Made by a program: the position numbers and the translations under genes
DNA from: Tetracentron sinense
Taxonomy: Eukaryota; Streptophyta; Magnoliopsida; Trochodendrales; Trochodendraceae
Direction of reading: 5' to 3'
Length of the DNA stretch: 64,000 nucleotides
NCBI GenBank assembly: GCA_015143295.1
Contig: CM026552.1
Location: 62,242,944 to 62,306,943, forward strand
Notes under the pieces: model-generated
What the model was told of the DNA's origin: nothing
Database searches by the model: none
Seen by the model: the letters and a program-made list of their open reading frames with translations, nothing else
Shown: positions 46,950-58,254 of the stretch, piece by piece
Layout: each line of letters opens with the position of its first letter
Position numbering within the stretch: the first letter of the stretch is position 1

Positions 46950-48524
46950 AACAAAACCTATTTAATATAACTCCGGGTATTTCGCTTTGACTTCGGCTTC
47001 ACGTTCCCATGTGGCCTCTTCCTGAGCATGATGTTGCCATTGAACGAGTACTAATGGAATAGTCTTGTTGCGAAGCACTTGATCTCTACGGTCCAATATA
47101 TGAACCGGCTTTTCAATCAAAGTGAGATCCTCTCAGATTTCCAACGGTTCCAAGTCTATGACATGCGAAGGATCCGCAACGTACTTCCGAAGCATAGATA
47201 CATGAAAAACGTTGTGAACTGCAGTCATGTGAGGTGGAAGAGCTACTCTGTAAGCAACTTCACCAAAGGGCCCAACATAACGAGGACTAAGCTTGCCTCT
47301 CTTGCCAAATCTCATGATCCCCTTGCTAGGAGATACCTTCACAAAGACTTGATCCCCTACTTGGAATTCCAAGTCCCTACGGCGAGTGTCAGCATAGCTT
47401 TTCTGACGATCTTGGGCAGTTTTCAACCGATCCTGGATGATCTTAACTATATTCGCGGTTTGCTCAATCAACTACGGACCAAGTACCTTTCTTTCTCCTA
47501 CCTCATCCCAGTAGAGAGGAAACCTGCAACTTCGTCCATACAAAGCCTCGAATGGAGCCATTTGGATACTCGCCTGATAGCTATTGTTATAGGCGAACTC
47601 TACCAAGGGCAAGTGCTCTTCCCAACTGCCTTTGAAATCCAGCATACAAGCTCGAAGCATGTCTTCGATAACTTGGTTTACTCTCTCAGTTTGTCCATCC
47701 ATTTGTGGATGAAAAGCGGTGCTGAAATCAAGTCGGGAGCCCATAGCTTCTTGAAAGCTTTTCCAGAACCTTGATGTGAATCTTGGATCCCGATCTGAGA
47801 CGATACTGACTGGCACCCCGTGCAACCGTACCACTTCCTTGATATATAACGCGGCCAACTGACTAGAGTTGAAGGTGGTTCGATAAGGCAAGAAATGCGC
47901 GGACTTTGTCAAACGGTCCACCACCACCCATATCTCATCTGAGTTCCTTACCGTCTTTGGCAAGCCAACTATGAAGTCCATGGAGATGTGCTCTCATTTT
48001 CACTTGGGAATAGGAAGAGACTGCAATAGACCGGCGGGTCGCATGTGTTCTGCTTTCACCTGTTGGCACACCAAGCACCGTGCCACATATTTCGCAACTT
48101 CCCTCTTCATATTCCGTCACCAAAAGTGACTCTTAAGATTCCGGTACATCTTTGTACCCGCAGGATGCACTGTGTACTTCGAACGATGTGCTTCATCCAT
48201 GATCTCTCGTCGAAGATCTGCATTGGCCGGAACACACAGCCTTCCTTTAAACTTAATAGCACCTCGATTAGTGAGAGAAAAGTCTTCACTACCCTTGGCA
48301 ACTTCCTTGTCTCGGTAAGCCAACAAGTCAGCATCCATAGCTTGATACTCTTGGATCAAATCTATAATGTACGGCCGAACCGTGACATTTTCCAAAACAG
48401 GACCGCAGATAGTATCATTCACACTGATGTCCAGATTAGCCAAGTCTTCCAATAACTTCCATTCTTGCACCAACATGTGTGCCAATAAACCCGAAGGTCT
48501 TCCATTCTTGCACCAACATGTGTG
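46950..48524 (-). pseudogene. Tekay-like pol: integrase and chromodomain-like tail (fossil)
   Basis: Minus strand: chromodomain-like tail at about 46969-47135 (WQHHAQEEATWE), [18 protein letters not shown] and VFHVSMLRKYVADPSHV upstream, then integrase core segments [53 protein letters not shown] and [10 protein letters not shown], and the zinc-finger side ([19 protein letters not shown]). This C-terminal tail places the family in the Tekay/Del chromoviruses. Broken. Confidence 0.9.
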
Positions 48525-48712
48525 CCCCTGAAGATGACTGATCCGTAAATGGGTTTCAGTAATTCGGGTTTTCGATATATTCAACTTAGGAATACTACTT
48601 CTTAACACTTAGAGTTCTTCAAAATTTCTCATTTCATAGAATTGGAAGATTACAAAGGCTTCATGCCTTGACACGGTTCCCAATACATGGCAAAAAGTTT
48701 CGGGGCTCTACA

Positions 48713-49755
48713 AATGATGTTCCTCCCTTTCACAAAAGCTGACTGCTCTTCAGAAATTAACTTTGGTAGAATAATGCCCAATCGATTAGCTATCACCTTC
48801 ACAATAATTTTTTAAAGGACATTACATAAGCTAATAGGCTGAAAATCAGCAAATGTTGTTGGAGTCTCCACTTTAGCAATAAGGCAAAGCATGGTAGTGT
48901 TAATGGCTCCCGGGAGAAAACCATTCTCAAAGAAAAACTGAATAGCAGCTACCAAATCCACTTTAATAATCTTCTAGCAAAATTGATAAAACATTCCCGA
49001 AAAACCATCCAGACCCGGAGCTCCAGAAGCCGGCATATCGAAAACCACTTTTTGAATTTTAGACATATCAGACAATTTGCACAACCCAGCATTCTCCTCA
49101 TCCGACACTAAAAAAAGGAATATTATCCTCAATGATATCACCCATTGAAACTGCTTCTGAAAGTAAAATTTTTTGGAAGAACTTGACTGCTTCACTCCCC
49201 ATTTCCTCATCTTTAGTTAATTTATTACCATTACCATCTTGGATCTCCTACACCATGTTTCTCTTTCGATTATTTTGATAAATAGCATGAAAATACTTCG
49301 TATTTTTGTCACCCTCTTTCAACAAATGTTCTCTGGATTTTTGTTTCCAGAAAATTTCTTCATAGTCTAAGTAATTTTTTAGATTCGACTTAGCTTTGCA
49401 TAATTCTCTATAACCCTCTTCAGTCCAATTAGATTGCATTTAATTTTCTAATTCCTCCACTTGACTTTCACATGCTCGAAGATTTAAAAAGATATTCCCA
49501 AACCTATTCTTATTCCAAGTAGATAAAGCAATTTTAAGAGATTTCAGTTCTAAGAAAAAAGATAAAAGGGGGTTACCTAGTTTTACTGAATTCCACTCCT
49601 CCTTTATGATCTCAATAAAACCTTCATCTTTAATCCACATATTCTGGAATTTGAAAGAAGAAGGGCTTCCCCGCACCTTATTCTCTGCTGATATAAGGAG
49701 AGGGGCATGATCCGAGGGACTCCTAGGAAGGTGAGTGATAGTAGTGAGAGAAATC
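48713..49755 (-). pseudogene. LINE endonuclease end and reverse transcriptase fingers
   Basis: Minus strand from 49755: THLPRSPSDHAPLLISAE, the C-terminal S-D-H-x-P-L motif of the AP-endonuclease; a linker with FKFQNMWIKDEGFIEIIKEEW; RSREHLLKEGDKNTKYFHA; then MPASGAPGLDGFSGMFYQ (RT motif 0/1) and text matching CLIAKVETP, FQPISLCNVL and EQSAFVKGR near 48720-48900. A stop lies in frame near 49440 and frame changes follow. It continues at 44421 across the insertion. Confidence 0.85.
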
Positions 49756-50689
49756 TGTCGCGCCCCAAAATACTCCCTAGGAGTTAAGGGATACTTTAGG
49801 TGTGACTATACATACCTGCCAAACCATCCTGTAATGAACAAGGTAACATAATACTATAAAGAAAATAATCAGAGTGCGGAAGCTAAATCATGAGTGCGGA
49901 AGCGTGAACTAACCTTTTCTTTTCTATATAAGGTGTTCTGTGTTCCAAGTGAATATATATACAAAAAATATCAAGTTAAAGGTGGACATGCCCACCCATC
50001 AAAATATCAAAATACAAAAAGAACTATTGAGCCCACTATGCTCAACAATAGTCTAAATACGGCCAGACATCTCGGTCTCTCCTGCGACTGCATCGGGATA
50101 GGTGGCTCTCTCTCCTCTACATATTCTTCCTCAACCAGGGCTCAGAGTTGAGGGCTTCCTCGGTACCTGCTGACATAAAAGTATGGCTGAGCATGGAATA
50201 CTCAGTGAGTACAAGCTACTAGCTAATAATAGCAATAACAAAACACAACAATGATAATCACAATACACAACATCAATTCAAGGTGATACTAGCAACATGT
50301 GATATTCATAGCATTGAAGCAAAGCGATGTAATAGTCTTGACATGCTTGAATGAATGCAAAAACTCCGGTAAGTCTCATACTTGAAAGTCATGTTTTTAT
50401 TCTTGAAAATAGTCTTTTGTGTTTCTTTCAAAACTTGTTTGTTGTGTTTGAAAACGTGTTTCTTGTCTTGGTCTCGTTCGTGAGAATCACACATGATTGT
50501 CTTGTTCTTGCTTGGAATCACTTGTCTTGCTTGTTTTTGTCATGTTCTTGACTTGACATGCTTGTATACTTGTGAGCCAGAGGTTAGTGCCCTTGAGGTG
50601 ACTTGTGAGCCGGGAACGTAAGTTCCCTTCAGCGAAATATATATATAGAAAAGGGTACCACCAACCTCCTTGTCTTGTTTTCTTGTGAG

Positions 50690-50890
50690 CCAGGTATGAC
50701 ATATCCTAGGGGTATGCCCTACCCTTGATATTCATGCTTGTTTAACTTGTGAGCTAGGTATGACATATCCTAGGGATATGCCCTACCCTTGACCGGCCCG
50801 ATGTCTGGCTTTATCAACTTGCTTGCTTAACTTGTGAGCCAGGTATGACATATCCTAGGGATATGCCCTAACCTTGACCGGCCTGATGTC
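50690..50890. repeat. Mid-LTR minisatellite with ATATCCTAGGGATAT palindrome
   Basis: Three units of about 65 bp: GAGCCAGGTATGACATATCC, TAGGGATATGCCCTACCCTTGA, then CCGGCC(C/T)GATGTC, TTTATCAACTTGCTTG. Opposite orientation to the array at 25640-25935. Confidence 0.8.
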
Positions 50891-51118
50891 CGACTTTATC
50901 AACTTGCTTGTTCGTGAATCACATCCTTGTTCTTGTTGTTTTCTTACATACATATACTTGAAAACCTGCTTCATGCATGTATGCGTGCTCGTGGGTGAGA
51001 TTCGTGGGCATAATGATGACAAAGAAGGATTGAGAATAAGACTTGGCATTTGAACAATTTTAGGCACATGATAGGCATTGGAAAATTCATAAGGCATAAC
51101 ATTATTTCACTAACATTT

Positions 51119-51420
51119 GGGATGTCAAGATACGGGCATTACTCCATTCCTTTCAAGAATGGCGGCCCTTCAGCTTCTCCTGCTTATGAGATATCTTACT
51201 AAACTCAGTAAGAGACTAGCTCAACTCATAGCTGGTCTGCCCTTACTCCATTCCTTTCAGGAATGTCGGGCAGTAAAACAAAAGGAAGATTCTTCTTTGT
51301 TGTTACAGTTGTTTTTTCTCTTTAGCTCAAGCTCAGCTACTACTAAAAAAAGGCCTGAAAGGCCTTTAAACGGACTTTTAAGCAGGTTTCTAAAAGTTAC
51401 TCTGCTTCTTTTCTTGTTCC
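51119..51420. other. Block of foreign-looking sequence inside the LTR
   Basis: About 300 bp richer in GC than its surroundings, with ACTCCATTCCTTTCA-GAATG twice (near 51138 and 51246) and AGGCCTGAAAGGCCTTTAAA. It is absent from the matching part of the sister LTR near 55380. It supports a 134-codon open frame (51117-51521) with no recognised family. An organelle-derived insert or a small nonautonomous element are possibilities. Confidence 0.35.
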
Positions 51421-52092
51421 TTAGTTCATATCTCATAACTTTTATTCCACATTTTTGCACATACATTATATCAAACATCTTGCATGCAACATTTGTTCAA
51501 CCCTTTATTCATATTCCTTAATCTTAGGCCTTTAAATTCATTCATGCATTTTCTCAAACATGTGGCATTCAATACCTTTTTATATTTGTTTATTTCATAT
51601 TTTCTCATTCACACAATTCATCAACACATGGGTGTATTCATTATGTGTACAAAGCCCTTCCACCATTTTCATCACACAACATCCATCCCTACTTAGTTTT
51701 TCTTGCATTATTCAAAGAATCAAGGTAGTGAGGTAAGAATAGAATACTCATTATCAATCATAACCCATTTCAAATGAAAACCTAGGTTACTACTAAGTTA
51801 GTTAGTAAGGGTGTACTAACCTTGTGAGGATCCCTTCTTAGTTTGAAGAAACCCTTGAACAAGAATCCCAACTTGAGGAAGAAAATCCTTGCTTAAGAGG
51901 ATGATCCAAGATTGATTTGGACTCTCTTTGATCTCCACAAGACCCCTCTTGGACATCCCCAAACCTTTCCTCTCCTTCCTCTCTTTTTGTCTCGAAAGTC
52001 CCTGTTTAAGTGTTAGGAACCTTGGACCCTTGAAAATGGGGTATATATAGTGTTAGGTTTATGAAAAACCAAAAAAAAGACATTTCTGGGTG

Positions 52093-52185
52093 ATCTCGCT
52101 CGAGCGGGTTGCTCACTGGCCTCAAAAACCCATTTTTCGCCGATCTCGCTCGAGCGAATTTGGATCTCGCTCGAGCGAGTTCTTC
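52093..52185. repeat. Palindromic-word cassette, CTCGCTCGAGCGAG type
   Basis: GATCTCGCTCGAGCGGGTT, GATCTCGCTCGAGCGAATT and GATCTCGCTCGAGCGAGTT, about 45 bp from the TATA box at 52042-52049. Beyond it is the conserved U3 block (about 52200-52262). Confidence 0.9.
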
Positions 52186-53373
52186 TGCAAAAACCCGCTT
52201 TGGTAAATCGGCTATAACTTTTGACTCGGTGGTCCAATTTTGACGATTCAACTTGCGTTGCATTCATATTTCAAAGGGGAACAACTTTTATGTGTAGTAA
52301 AACTCCTAATATTGAGTTTTACTTTACCAAAAATGGTTCCAAAGATGACTGGTCTGTAAATGGGTTTCGATAGCCCAAATTTTCAAGAGTCCCGATTTTG
52401 GAAATCAGACTTTTGACTCAACTCCGACTCAAAATTAAGGAAAATGGTAAACATGAGCCTCGAAGAGGGTTGCAATACCTTTCCAAAAATTTAAGAATCG
52501 ATCCATTCGGATCAGTTATGAGCGAACTAGAGCTTTTCAAATTTGAGGTAAATGCCGAAATATACCTTTTCAACTCCTAGAACACTTCGAGTGTTTTCAC
52601 ACTCTTTTCCCTTGGGTCCAACACCCTACTCACACCTCATAAATTGTTCTCCATAGGTTTTAACCCACATCAATGATCATTAAAGTCACACTGAAATGCA
52701 TGAGAGGCTCCGGCCTCTTTATGCCTCATGCACTAGCACCATTCACTTACAACCCATTTAAACACTTAGGGTATTTTATACCCTTGTTTTTAGACGCTGA
52801 GAGTATCTTTATACTCTCTTTTGAGATTCAAAACAGGCACCTAAAATCCTTTCTTAACTCAACACACTAACTAGAACAAAATGGACCATCCTACCAAGAA
52901 CAAAATGTAAAGGCCTTAAGACACCACACAAGGCACTATTCACACACTATTCATGGCACTATTCCTGGCCTAGGAAACTCAGTTCCGGGTTTCTACATAC
53001 ATACTAAGGGTATTTTCATAACCCATCCACCTTGAATCCAACCCCTACTCCATTCTCATAACTCCCGACCCTAGGTTCTTACACCAACTAAGGTAACCCA
53101 TTGAGCACAACCCAAATGCAAGGGAGGCCCCAACCGCTACAAAATCACTCAAATTGACACTTAAGAGTGTTTTTATACTCTTGCATGTTTTCCCAAAACA
53201 CCTTACACTTCTTGATTCATACATCGACTCACATCACTCTCAAGCTATGAGGAAACCCTCACTCTCATTAACCAAACCCAACTTATAATAAAGGCCTTTG
53301 GCCTTTCCAACACTAGTGCCCTCGACTCCATTCACTCACATGAACAGTGCTTGTAGAAAATCTGGGTACTACA

Positions 53374-54174
53374 TCCTGCACCCCTTATAGGAATTTCGTC
53401 CTCGAAATTAGTACGCTACGTGAACAAGAGAGGATACCTTTCCCACACTTCGTTTAGCTCGAACGAGCCTTGATACTTAGTAACCTAAGACACGACAAAA
53501 GATTTATCAATCCAGTGCCAACTAGTGCCGACCAACACCCAACTAGGCCTCGCTTATTAGCAAGGCGCCCTTGGTAACCACCATCAAGAAGTACATAAAT
53601 CATATGTATTATATAGATAGCATGTTATGTACAAGCAACACATCGCACTTAGTTGAAATAGGTATAATATACATATGAGTATACGGCTTGACCACCTTAG
53701 ACATGGCTCAAGGGTGTGTTGATCCAATTTAGACTAACAGATGGACTAGGCACTCATTGACTAGCAAGGTGCCTTTGATATTAAAACTAAATAATGTTTT
53801 TATTTGCATCCCGCATGTATAAATTCGTACATCGCAATACATTCACATATAGTTATATTGTAGCAAGTTCGTACATATATAACAATCATAGCAATTTCTA
53901 TCACTAATTTATATCTCCACAACTTTGATGGAAGTGTAGGCTTCTCATTGCCAAATGGAGTATCACCTTTTCTCCTTCTAGTCTATTAACCTCTACCACA
54001 CTTGTCAATGGTTAAGTCCTGAGGCAATAGCTAAACTCGAGTTTGACTTGGAAACTAAACTCTTCAAATCCTCGTATTTCGAATAACAATTAGCTATTAT
54101 AAAAGTAAGTAATAACACATAACAATATACGACCATACTATATAAACATTCCATGAAATGACTAACTAACTTAG
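53374..54174 (-). other. Residual internal region of a Tekay-like element
   Basis: Begins with the polypurine-tract region and the AATTTCGTCCTCGAAATT stretch seen after other 3' LTRs here, then jumps to sequence resembling the gag-pol spacer. Two diverged copies of an ACTAG..C(A)CTCATT..TAGCAAGG(C/T)GCC segment lie near 53540 and 53735. It ends with a match to the gag start/leader near 54008. Nearly all gag-pol is missing and no primer site adjoins 54175. Confidence 0.5.
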
Positions 54175-56131
54175 TGTCGCACCCCAAAATACCCCCTAAG
54201 AGTTAAGGGATACTTTAGGTGTGACTATACGTACCTGCCAAACCATCCTGTAAGGAACAAGGAAAATAAATACTGAAACAATGATAATCAGAGTACGGAA
54301 GCTAAACATAGATGCGGAAGCGTAAACTAACTTTTTCTTTTCTTCTAAGATTTCCAAAATAGTATTCCAAGTTAACATATATACAAAACATGTCTAAGTC
54401 TAAGGTGGATAGGCCCACCTATCAAAATGTCAAAATACATAAGCACCCTCTCGTACTCTCCCCTCAACAGTAGTCGAGGTACGGCCACACGTCAAGGTCT
54501 CGGTCTGCCTGAGACTGCAGTGGGATAGACGGCTCTCTCTCTTCTATAAACTCTTCCTCGACCCAAGGCTCCGGGTCAAGGGCTCCCCCAGTACCTGCCG
54601 ATAAGAAAGTATGGCTGAGCATGGAATACTCAGCGAGTACAAGCTACTAGCTAACCATAACAATAATGAACACAACAACTATAATATAGTAGAAGGTAAA
54701 AATCAGAGCATCACAAAAGAAATAGCATAAGACATGGTACGATACAATCATCTTGATGTGTGTGCATGAATGCGAAAACTCCGATAAAACTCATGCTTGG
54801 AAATCCATTTCATGTCTCGGTATGGCTTGTAGAAATCATGTATGCGTGCATACATGAATGCCTTGTCATCATCTTGTAACCTTGCATCTTGTAACTTGTG
54901 AGCCAGAGGCTAGCACCCGAATCTCCCTGGGCTGCCAACCTCTTTGATATATGGTTTTCTTGTGAGCCAGAGGCTAGTACCCGAATGTCCCTGGGCTACC
55001 AACCTCCTTGAAAATATGTGATTTTTATTACTTGTTTAGTTTTCTTGTGAGCCAGAAGCTAGTACCCGAATCTCCCTGGGCTACCAACCTCCTTGACCAT
55101 ATGTGTGTTGAGGTTTTCTTGTTAGCCAAAGGCTAGTACCCAAATCTCCCTGGGCTACCAACCTCCTTGACATGCAATATTTTCTTGTTGGTTATTATAT
55201 GCACATGCTCTTGAAATCTCGGTTCATGCTTACATGCGTGCTCGTGTACGTGCAAATAGTGACAATCATGGGAATGAGGATAACAAAAGAGATATTGCAT
55301 TTCATTTAAATTCATAGCATATCATGCAAACATTTAGGTGATCAACATAGCATTTGGTCAAGTCATCATTTACAAGAACAATTACATTAGGCTTACATCC
55401 AATTCCTTTAAGTCATCATTTCATAGGTTAGGCATTTATCAAACACGTAACATACGATGTCCAATAATAGTTCATCTTCTTCTTTTTTAATGCATATTTT
55501 CCATCCAATCACATACGGGTAAGTTTATTATTTGTAAAATGCCCATCCTCCATTTTCCATTTCCCACACCACACATATCACACATCATACATTTGGCATC
55601 CCATCGCCTCAATCAACATTCCATACACTTCCATATCCTTTTTCCTTATCTTGTTCATATTTATTGAGATGATAAAATTCATAGGGAAGGAAAACATAAT
55701 ATAAAGAATCACCATTTACAATAGAAAATCTAGGTTAGTGCTAGGGAAAGTTAGTAGGGTGTACTAACCTTGAATCAAGGCTTGACCTTGGTAGAACCCT
55801 TGATTGAAGCTCTAACTTGAAAGAAGAAGCCCTTGCTTGAAGAAAGCTTGAGTTGAGGAAGAAACCCCTTGGAAAAACGTACGTGAGTTGCTGCCCTAAC
55901 TTTGGAGGAGGAGTCCCACACAAGTTGAACCTTGTATTTGAAGAATCCAAGCCTTGAAATAAACCTTGGGTAGCCCACACTCTTGATTACTTCTCAAGAG
56001 GAAAACCTAGGTTAGGAAATCCCCTTCTCCTCTCTCTCTATCTCTCCAAATACTCTAAGGATGGTAAATGAAGCCCTAAAGGCTCGGGCAAGCCCTTATG
56101 GGTAATGGTTTAACACCCAAAAGACGAAAGA
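54175..56131 (-). repeat. Tekay-like LTR, subfamily B, partial
   Basis: Starts TGTCGCACCCC; interrupted at 56132 by another LTR before its U3 start is reached. It may be the 5' LTR of the 49756 element, but the primer site expected on its left is absent, so an independent insertion (left TSD candidate CTTAG) is also possible. Hairpin at about 54613-54633; four-copy minisatellite at 54895-55180. Confidence 0.7.
54895..55180. repeat. Mid-LTR minisatellite, four copies
   Basis: Units of about 65-85 bp: TGTGAGCCAGAGGCTAGTAC, CCGAATCTCCCTGGGCTACC, AACCTCCTTGA, then TATG..TTTTCT. Near 54897, 54963, 55047 and 55112. Confidence 0.85.
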
Positions 56132-56850
56132 TGTCGCGACCCAAAACCCACCCTAGGAGTTAGAGTGAACTTTGGACGACTAATCATGGCTTACATGACT
56201 TGCTTGACAAACCAACCTGCAAAAACCCACAGAGCCTATGCAATAGAGGATGACAGCGGAAACATAACTATAAAACACAGCGGAAGTCTAACAACCTCTA
56301 AGTATATACACATGGTCCAAGTTTAATACAAAGAAATCAAAACAAAGAAAGTGCGGGCATGCCCGCCAGAATACATGGATATAATCACTCATGCTCACCC
56401 ACAGCCAATCCACTCAGAATCTAACACCACCTACTGATAACCCTCTACGGGAGGTTCCTCCAAAGGCTCCTCGACGTACTCCTCTTCCACCCATGGACCA
56501 GGAGCACAAACATCAAATGGAGCAGCAGCTCCCTCAGAACCTGCCGACATAAGAAGTAGGGCTGAGCATGGAATACTCAGCGGGTACCAAATACTAACCA
56601 ATAGTCATACCATAAAAATGGCAATACATAAATCAGGAGCAATTCATATATGTTAGACGGAAACAATTCATATCATACAAGGAAGTAAAGCAATTTATAA
56701 TCATGCTTTTATTTCGTAGAAAGCCGATGAAACCTCTTGAAAACATCGTGCACTTGACTTGGCTTGAAATATCTTTTCGTACTTGAAAGCTTATCGTGTT
56801 TGTCTTACTTGATCTTGTCGAGCGTGTCGTACGTGTCATGTCATGCATGT
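56132..56850 (-). repeat. Tekay-like LTR, subfamily A, partial
   Basis: Starts TGTCGCGACCC after AAAGA (left TSD candidate). It is interrupted at 56851 by the plus-strand element, whose TSD candidate is CATGT; the rest lies beyond the window. It includes GCGGGCATGCCCGC at about 56353-56366 and a hairpin at about 56570-56590. Confidence 0.85.
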
Positions 56851-57059
56851 TGTAGAGCCCCGGACCTTTTCACATTTATGCATGACCCTTCGTACCCATT
56901 TTTCCTTTAAAGTAATGCAATTAATAAATAAGGAAGAAATTGGAAATTTTGAAACGTCAGAAATGTTCGTTTTCGAAGTACGAACCCAACGCAAGTTGAA
57001 TCGTCAAAATCGGACGAACGAGTCAAAAGTTATGGCCAAAACAGTTTGGACCTGCAGAC

Positions 57060-57245
57060 CACCGATCGCTCGGTCCATGGAGCGATCGATCGGTCCAAAA
57101 CCGATCGCTCGGAGGCTATCGACTGGTCGAGATTTTTCTATGGGGAAATTTTCCAGAGAGTGAAATTTCAACCGATCGCTCGGTTATGAAACCGATCGAT
57201 CGGTAGGCAACCGATCGATCGGTCATTAACACCGATCGCTCGGTC
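57060..57245. repeat. Palindromic-word cassette, ACCGATCG(A/C)TCGGT type
   Basis: Words ACCGATCGCTCGGT, GAGCGATCGATCGGT, ACCGATCGCTCGG, ACCGATCGCTCGGTTAT, ACCGATCGATCGGTAG, ACCGATCGATCGGTCAT and ACCGATCGCTCGGTCC, about 60 bp from the TATA box. Confidence 0.9.
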
Positions 57246-57306
57246 CTCGCGTTTTACAGAATTTTCACTAAGGGCATTTTCGGCATTCGGGTGTTATACC
57301 CTTTCT

Positions 57307-57312
57307 TATATA
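57307..57312 (+). promoter_or_regulatory. TATA box of the plus-strand Tekay-like LTR
   Basis: TATATA in TTCTTATATAGGATTACC, at the position of TATATAAA (39743) and the minus-strand boxes at 27834, 37688 and 52042 in sister LTRs. Confidence 0.6.
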
Positions 57313-58254
57313 GGATTACCCGAGCCTTTAGGGCTCATCCTCAACCCTTAAAAGATTTGGGAGATTAGAGAGAAAGGAGAAGGTTTTCCAAAACCTAGGT
57401 TTCCATTTTGGAGAGAAATCAAAGGGTTTTGAAACCCTAGATCAACCTCAAGCCCGATTTCTTCAAGATTTCGGTTCAAGCATTCGTGGAGCTCGTGTGG
57501 GGCACTCTCCTCAAGCTAGGGCAGCAACTCACGTGCGTTTGGTGGAGGATTTCTTCCCCCATTTGTCAAGGTCGGTACTTCTTACTACCCTCCTAGTTAT
57601 AGCTTCTCTTTCCCTTTATTTCTTCTTGTTTTCTTTCACCTATATATGTGTTATGAGATTGGTGGTATGAATGGTGAATGGAGATGGATGTTGGCGAATG
57701 GATGCCGTGTGGATGATGTGATGAACGAATGGGAAAGGGCATTGTACTAATAATGAACATACAAGTGTGATGTGAGCATAACCCACATAGAAAAGCATGA
57801 TTTAGGTTTAAGTGAATAATGAACACACCACATGTTTGATGAAATGCCAAGGTGAATAAAATAAATGATAAATTAAGGGAACCCATGTTTAATTTCTCTT
57901 GAAATTTATTAGGGTTCATGATAGTGTGTTTCTTACATTTCTTAAAATGTGTAGATTATTAATTACTTAAATTGTTATATGCTATGCCTTGTGAATCACT
58001 CCAAATTGTCATATTTAATTCCAAATGCAAGTATGCACACGATCTCACGAGCACGCATGAAATGACGTGATTTACCGATGTTTGGAGTATGGGACGTAGA
58101 GGTGGGGCATATCCTAAGATATGTTTCACTTCGTTTTTGACAAGGGCAAGACAATCATGCATTGCATAGGGAAAGGTCTCCCATCCCCTCGCATGACATG
58201 CATAGCATCGCATGACACGCATAGCATAGCATGGCATGACACGCATAACATAGC

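Larger units (their letters stand above)
44422..48712 (-). mobile_element. Internally deleted Tekay-like element, subfamily A
   Basis: Perfect TSD AATGA (44417-44421 and 48713-48717). Order on plus: 3' LTR 44422-46865, polypurine tract, chromodomain-like tail and integrase part of pol, then only the last 190 bp or so of the 5' LTR (about 48525-48712). Much of pol, all of gag and most of the 5' LTR are absent. A 28-bp direct duplication marks the junction (48456-48483 and 48499-48526). Fossil. Confidence 0.95.
41631..49755 (-). mobile_element. L1-type LINE, minus strand, 5'-incomplete and split
   Basis: A poly(A) tail appears as T8 at 41631-41638. Going upstream on the minus strand: 3' UTR, RNase H, zf-RVT, reverse transcriptase, and the last part of the AP-endonuclease at 49755. 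It is split at 44422-48712 by a Tekay-like element with TSD AATGA, and cut at 49756 by another LTR; its 5' part would lie beyond that insertion. The RNase H domain after RT marks the plant L1 group that gained it. Several frame changes and in-frame stops (one near 49440) show it is dead. It sits in the copia gag; its own target duplication could not be paired. Confidence 0.9.
49756..53373 (-). repeat. Tekay-like LTR, subfamily B (3' LTR)
   Basis: Starts TGTCGCGCCCC right after AAATC (candidate TSD, unpaired) and ends GGGTACTACA before a polypurine-tract-like AAGGGGTGCAGGA (minus). At about 3.6 kb it is the longest LTR here. A second LTR-start-like sequence (TGTAGAAACCCGG on minus) at 52997 indicates that the first 380 bp or so of U3 exists twice. 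It carries a TATA box at 52042-52049 (minus), a cassette at 52093-52185, the 50690-50890 minisatellite and an unusual block at about 51119-51420. Confidence 0.75.

Noticed and set aside
51117-51521. 134-codon open frame as a host membrane protein
   Set aside because: Hydrophobic runs come from T-rich LTR sequence; no start context, no family, and it spans an insert and LTR.
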